A DNA stretch of 64,000 nt from positions 1,240,001 to 1,304,000 of the forward strand of contig NC_014218.1 of the NCBI RefSeq assembly GCF_000092365.1. The letters run 5' to 3'. The stretch comes from Arcanobacterium haemolyticum DSM 20595 (GTDB lineage Bacteria; Actinomycetota; Actinomycetes; Actinomycetales; Actinomycetaceae). Shown here piece by piece: positions 62,965 through 64,000 of the stretch. A program made the position numbers and the translations under genes. Every line of letters starts with the position of its first letter. The stretch's first letter is position 1. The notes beneath the pieces were generated by a model. The model saw only the letters and a program-made list of their open reading frames with translations, was not told the DNA's origin and made no database searches.

Positions 62965-62977
62965 AAGAAAGAAAACC

Positions 62978-63415
62978 ATGGCATCTTCAAAGAAAGGCAT
63001 CGCGATCGGCGGGGCAACACTCATTGGCATTGCTGGAGTCATCAGCACCAGTATGTTTCTCAACTCCTCTGCTACTCCTGATGAAAAAGCCGCCCCTGAT
63101 GAAAAGGCCGCAGAACAAAACACTGGGCAAGCCTCCGAAGCAGATTCTGGCCTCATCGGCGTCTCCGATAACCCATACGGCACTACCCGCCTCAAAGTAG
63201 AACTAGATGGCAAAAAGATCGTCAACATTGACGTGCTCGAAGTGCCCGATCATGAAAAATCACAAAAAATCAACAAGCATGCAATGCCTATCCTCATTGA
63301 GGAAACGCTCAAAAAGCAATCCTTGGACGTCTCAGATATCTCTGGGGCAACTTTCACTGTAAAAGCATTTAAAAAGGCAATGCACGACGCTCTAGATGGC
63401 AAGGGAATTATCTAA
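62978..63415 (+). CDS. Exported FMN-binding domain protein
   Basis: 145 residues. One N-terminal membrane anchor (about 8-27), a charged linker with a twice-repeated PDEKAA, then an FMN-binding (PF04205) domain. The flavinylation motif SGATFT is present, whose Thr is expected to receive FMN through a phosphoester bond made by ApbE. ATG 62978 follows AAAGAAAG. It would carry electrons outside the membrane, normally from the ferric-reductase-like partner that is broken here. apbE follows directly. Confidence 0.9.
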   Translation: MASSKKGIAIGGATLIGIAGVISTSMFLNSSATPDEKAAPDEKAAEQNTGQASEADSGLIGVSDNPYGTTRLKVELDGKKIVNIDVLEVPDHEKSQKINKHAMPILIEETLKKQSLDVSDISGATFTVKAFKKAMHDALDGKGII

Positions 63416-64000
63416 GTGACAAGCCATACCAATTCCCCACACCTACTCCATGAGGTGTGGGGAACCGTTGTAACGATAACGATCGGCTCTAGTGTGGAGC
63501 CGCATTCACACCAGTCCCCGCAGTTCGATCCAGTTCTTGCTGCCTGCCGTGATTTCATGGATCGTATCGATACTATTTTTTCGCCATTCCGCCCAGAGTC
63601 CCTTGTCACTGGTTATCGAAGTGGTGCCATTCGTGAATCGGAGCTTCGCTCTTATCACCCCGATCATGCCTTGTTGATCGATGTGATTCATGGATGCCGC
63701 ACTGGAAAAACCATGACTAACGGCGCGTTCGATCCATGGATCGTGCCTGGCGGTTTCAATCCGTCTGGCTATGTCAAGGGTTGGGCGTGCGAACGAATGG
63801 CACGTATGCTTAAAGATGCCAACATTAATAATTTTTGTATCAACGCAGGCGGAGATGTGCTCACTCGTGGGTATTCTTACCGCGATGTTTCCACCAGTAA
63901 TCCATGGGTGATCGGAATTCGGCATCCGCATGATCGCGACGCACTGGCCACTACTTTTTCGGTAACGAACGGGGGCATCGCCACATCTGGCACGTACGAA
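63416..64000 (+). CDS. apbE: FAD:protein FMN transferase, 3' part missing at window edge
   Basis: 195 codons to the window end. GTG 63416 follows the previous stop with no gap (TAAGTG). ApbE hallmarks are MTNGAFDPWIVPG, NPSGYVKGWACERM and NNFCINAGGDVLTRG, which bind FAD and magnesium. It flavinylates the SGATFT Thr of the upstream protein. No signal peptide is evident, so it acts either in the cytoplasm or with an atypical export route. Confidence 0.93.
   Translation, partial: MTSHTNSPHLLHEVWGTVVTITIGSSVEPHSHQSPQFDPVLAACRDFMDRIDTIFSPFRPESLVTGYRSGAIRESELRSYHPDHALLIDVIHGCRTGKTMTNGAFDPWIVPGGFNPSGYVKGWACERMARMLKDANINNFCINAGGDVLTRGYSYRDVSTSNPWVIGIRHPHDRDALATTFSVTNGGIATSGTYE

Overview
The window looks like a chromosomal segment of a moderate-GC Actinobacterium, most likely Actinomycetaceae and close to Arcanobacterium/Trueperella. 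The evidence is the Actinobacteria-specific order murI - metallo-beta-lactamase - rph - rdgB next to DUF2017, clpS and pncB, the DUF3039/helicase pair, the choice-of-anchor M type surface protein, and three cell-wall-anchored proteins whose sorting motifs are LSKTG, LAKTG and LANTG instead of LPXTG. The genus is inference; no rRNA is present. The replicon ends are not seen: gltX is cut at the left edge and apbE at the right edge.

Layout. 1-7.0 kb: gltX, an FAH-family hydrolase, a conserved unknown plus thiamine-binding protein pair, a decayed alpha-galactosidase and a large beta-helix/Cna-B surface protein. 7.1-20.3 kb: a candidate structured RNA, tRNA-Leu(UAG), bcp, then the housekeeping block rdgB-rph-[fic]-MBL-murI-DUF2017-clpS, pncB, a helicase/DUF3039 pair, HU and an AspT/YidE-type transporter. 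20.4-26.4 kb: a membrane esterase, a PTS-type dihydroxyacetone kinase (DhaK-DhaL fusion plus DhaM), an AI-2E-family permease and nadE. 26.4-34.8 kb: a surface protein with four HxH domains, a two-gene ABC importer whose binding protein and both permease halves are one polypeptide, and a GlpT-like antiporter. 34.9-44.4 kb: a two-component system coupled to hemH, a queuosine-precursor transporter, nitroreductase, S66 peptidase, flavodoxin-like protein, a tiny Met/His/Asp lipoprotein, a broken sigma/anti-sigma pair, pdxS-pdxT and an HD hydrolase. 44.4-64 kb: a manganese-type ABC importer, a DUF2207-like/LssY_C pair, an anchored EEP-fold enzyme, a YtrA-like ABC module, an amino-acid ABC importer, three tandem brnQ genes, tag, and a flavin/ferric-reductase cluster whose reductase is broken.

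How it works together. The content suggests a host-associated or scavenging life. It imports metals (Mn-type and Fe-type ABC systems), amino acids (ABC plus three BrnQ), glycerol phosphate or related organophosphates (GlpT-like) and queuosine precursors, and uses dihydroxyacetone through a PTS-linked kinase. It makes PLP by PdxST. Gene decay is visible in at least five places (GH36, ECF sigma, anti-sigma, GntR, ferric reductase), consistent with niche adaptation.

Non-coding structure is rich. There are many long perfect-stem hairpins between genes, a 57-bp near-perfect palindrome between divergent nadE and a surface-protein gene, a twice-occurring palindrome whose arms differ in a compensatory way, paired inverted repeats in front of fic, and a compact multi-stem RNA candidate right behind tRNA-Leu.
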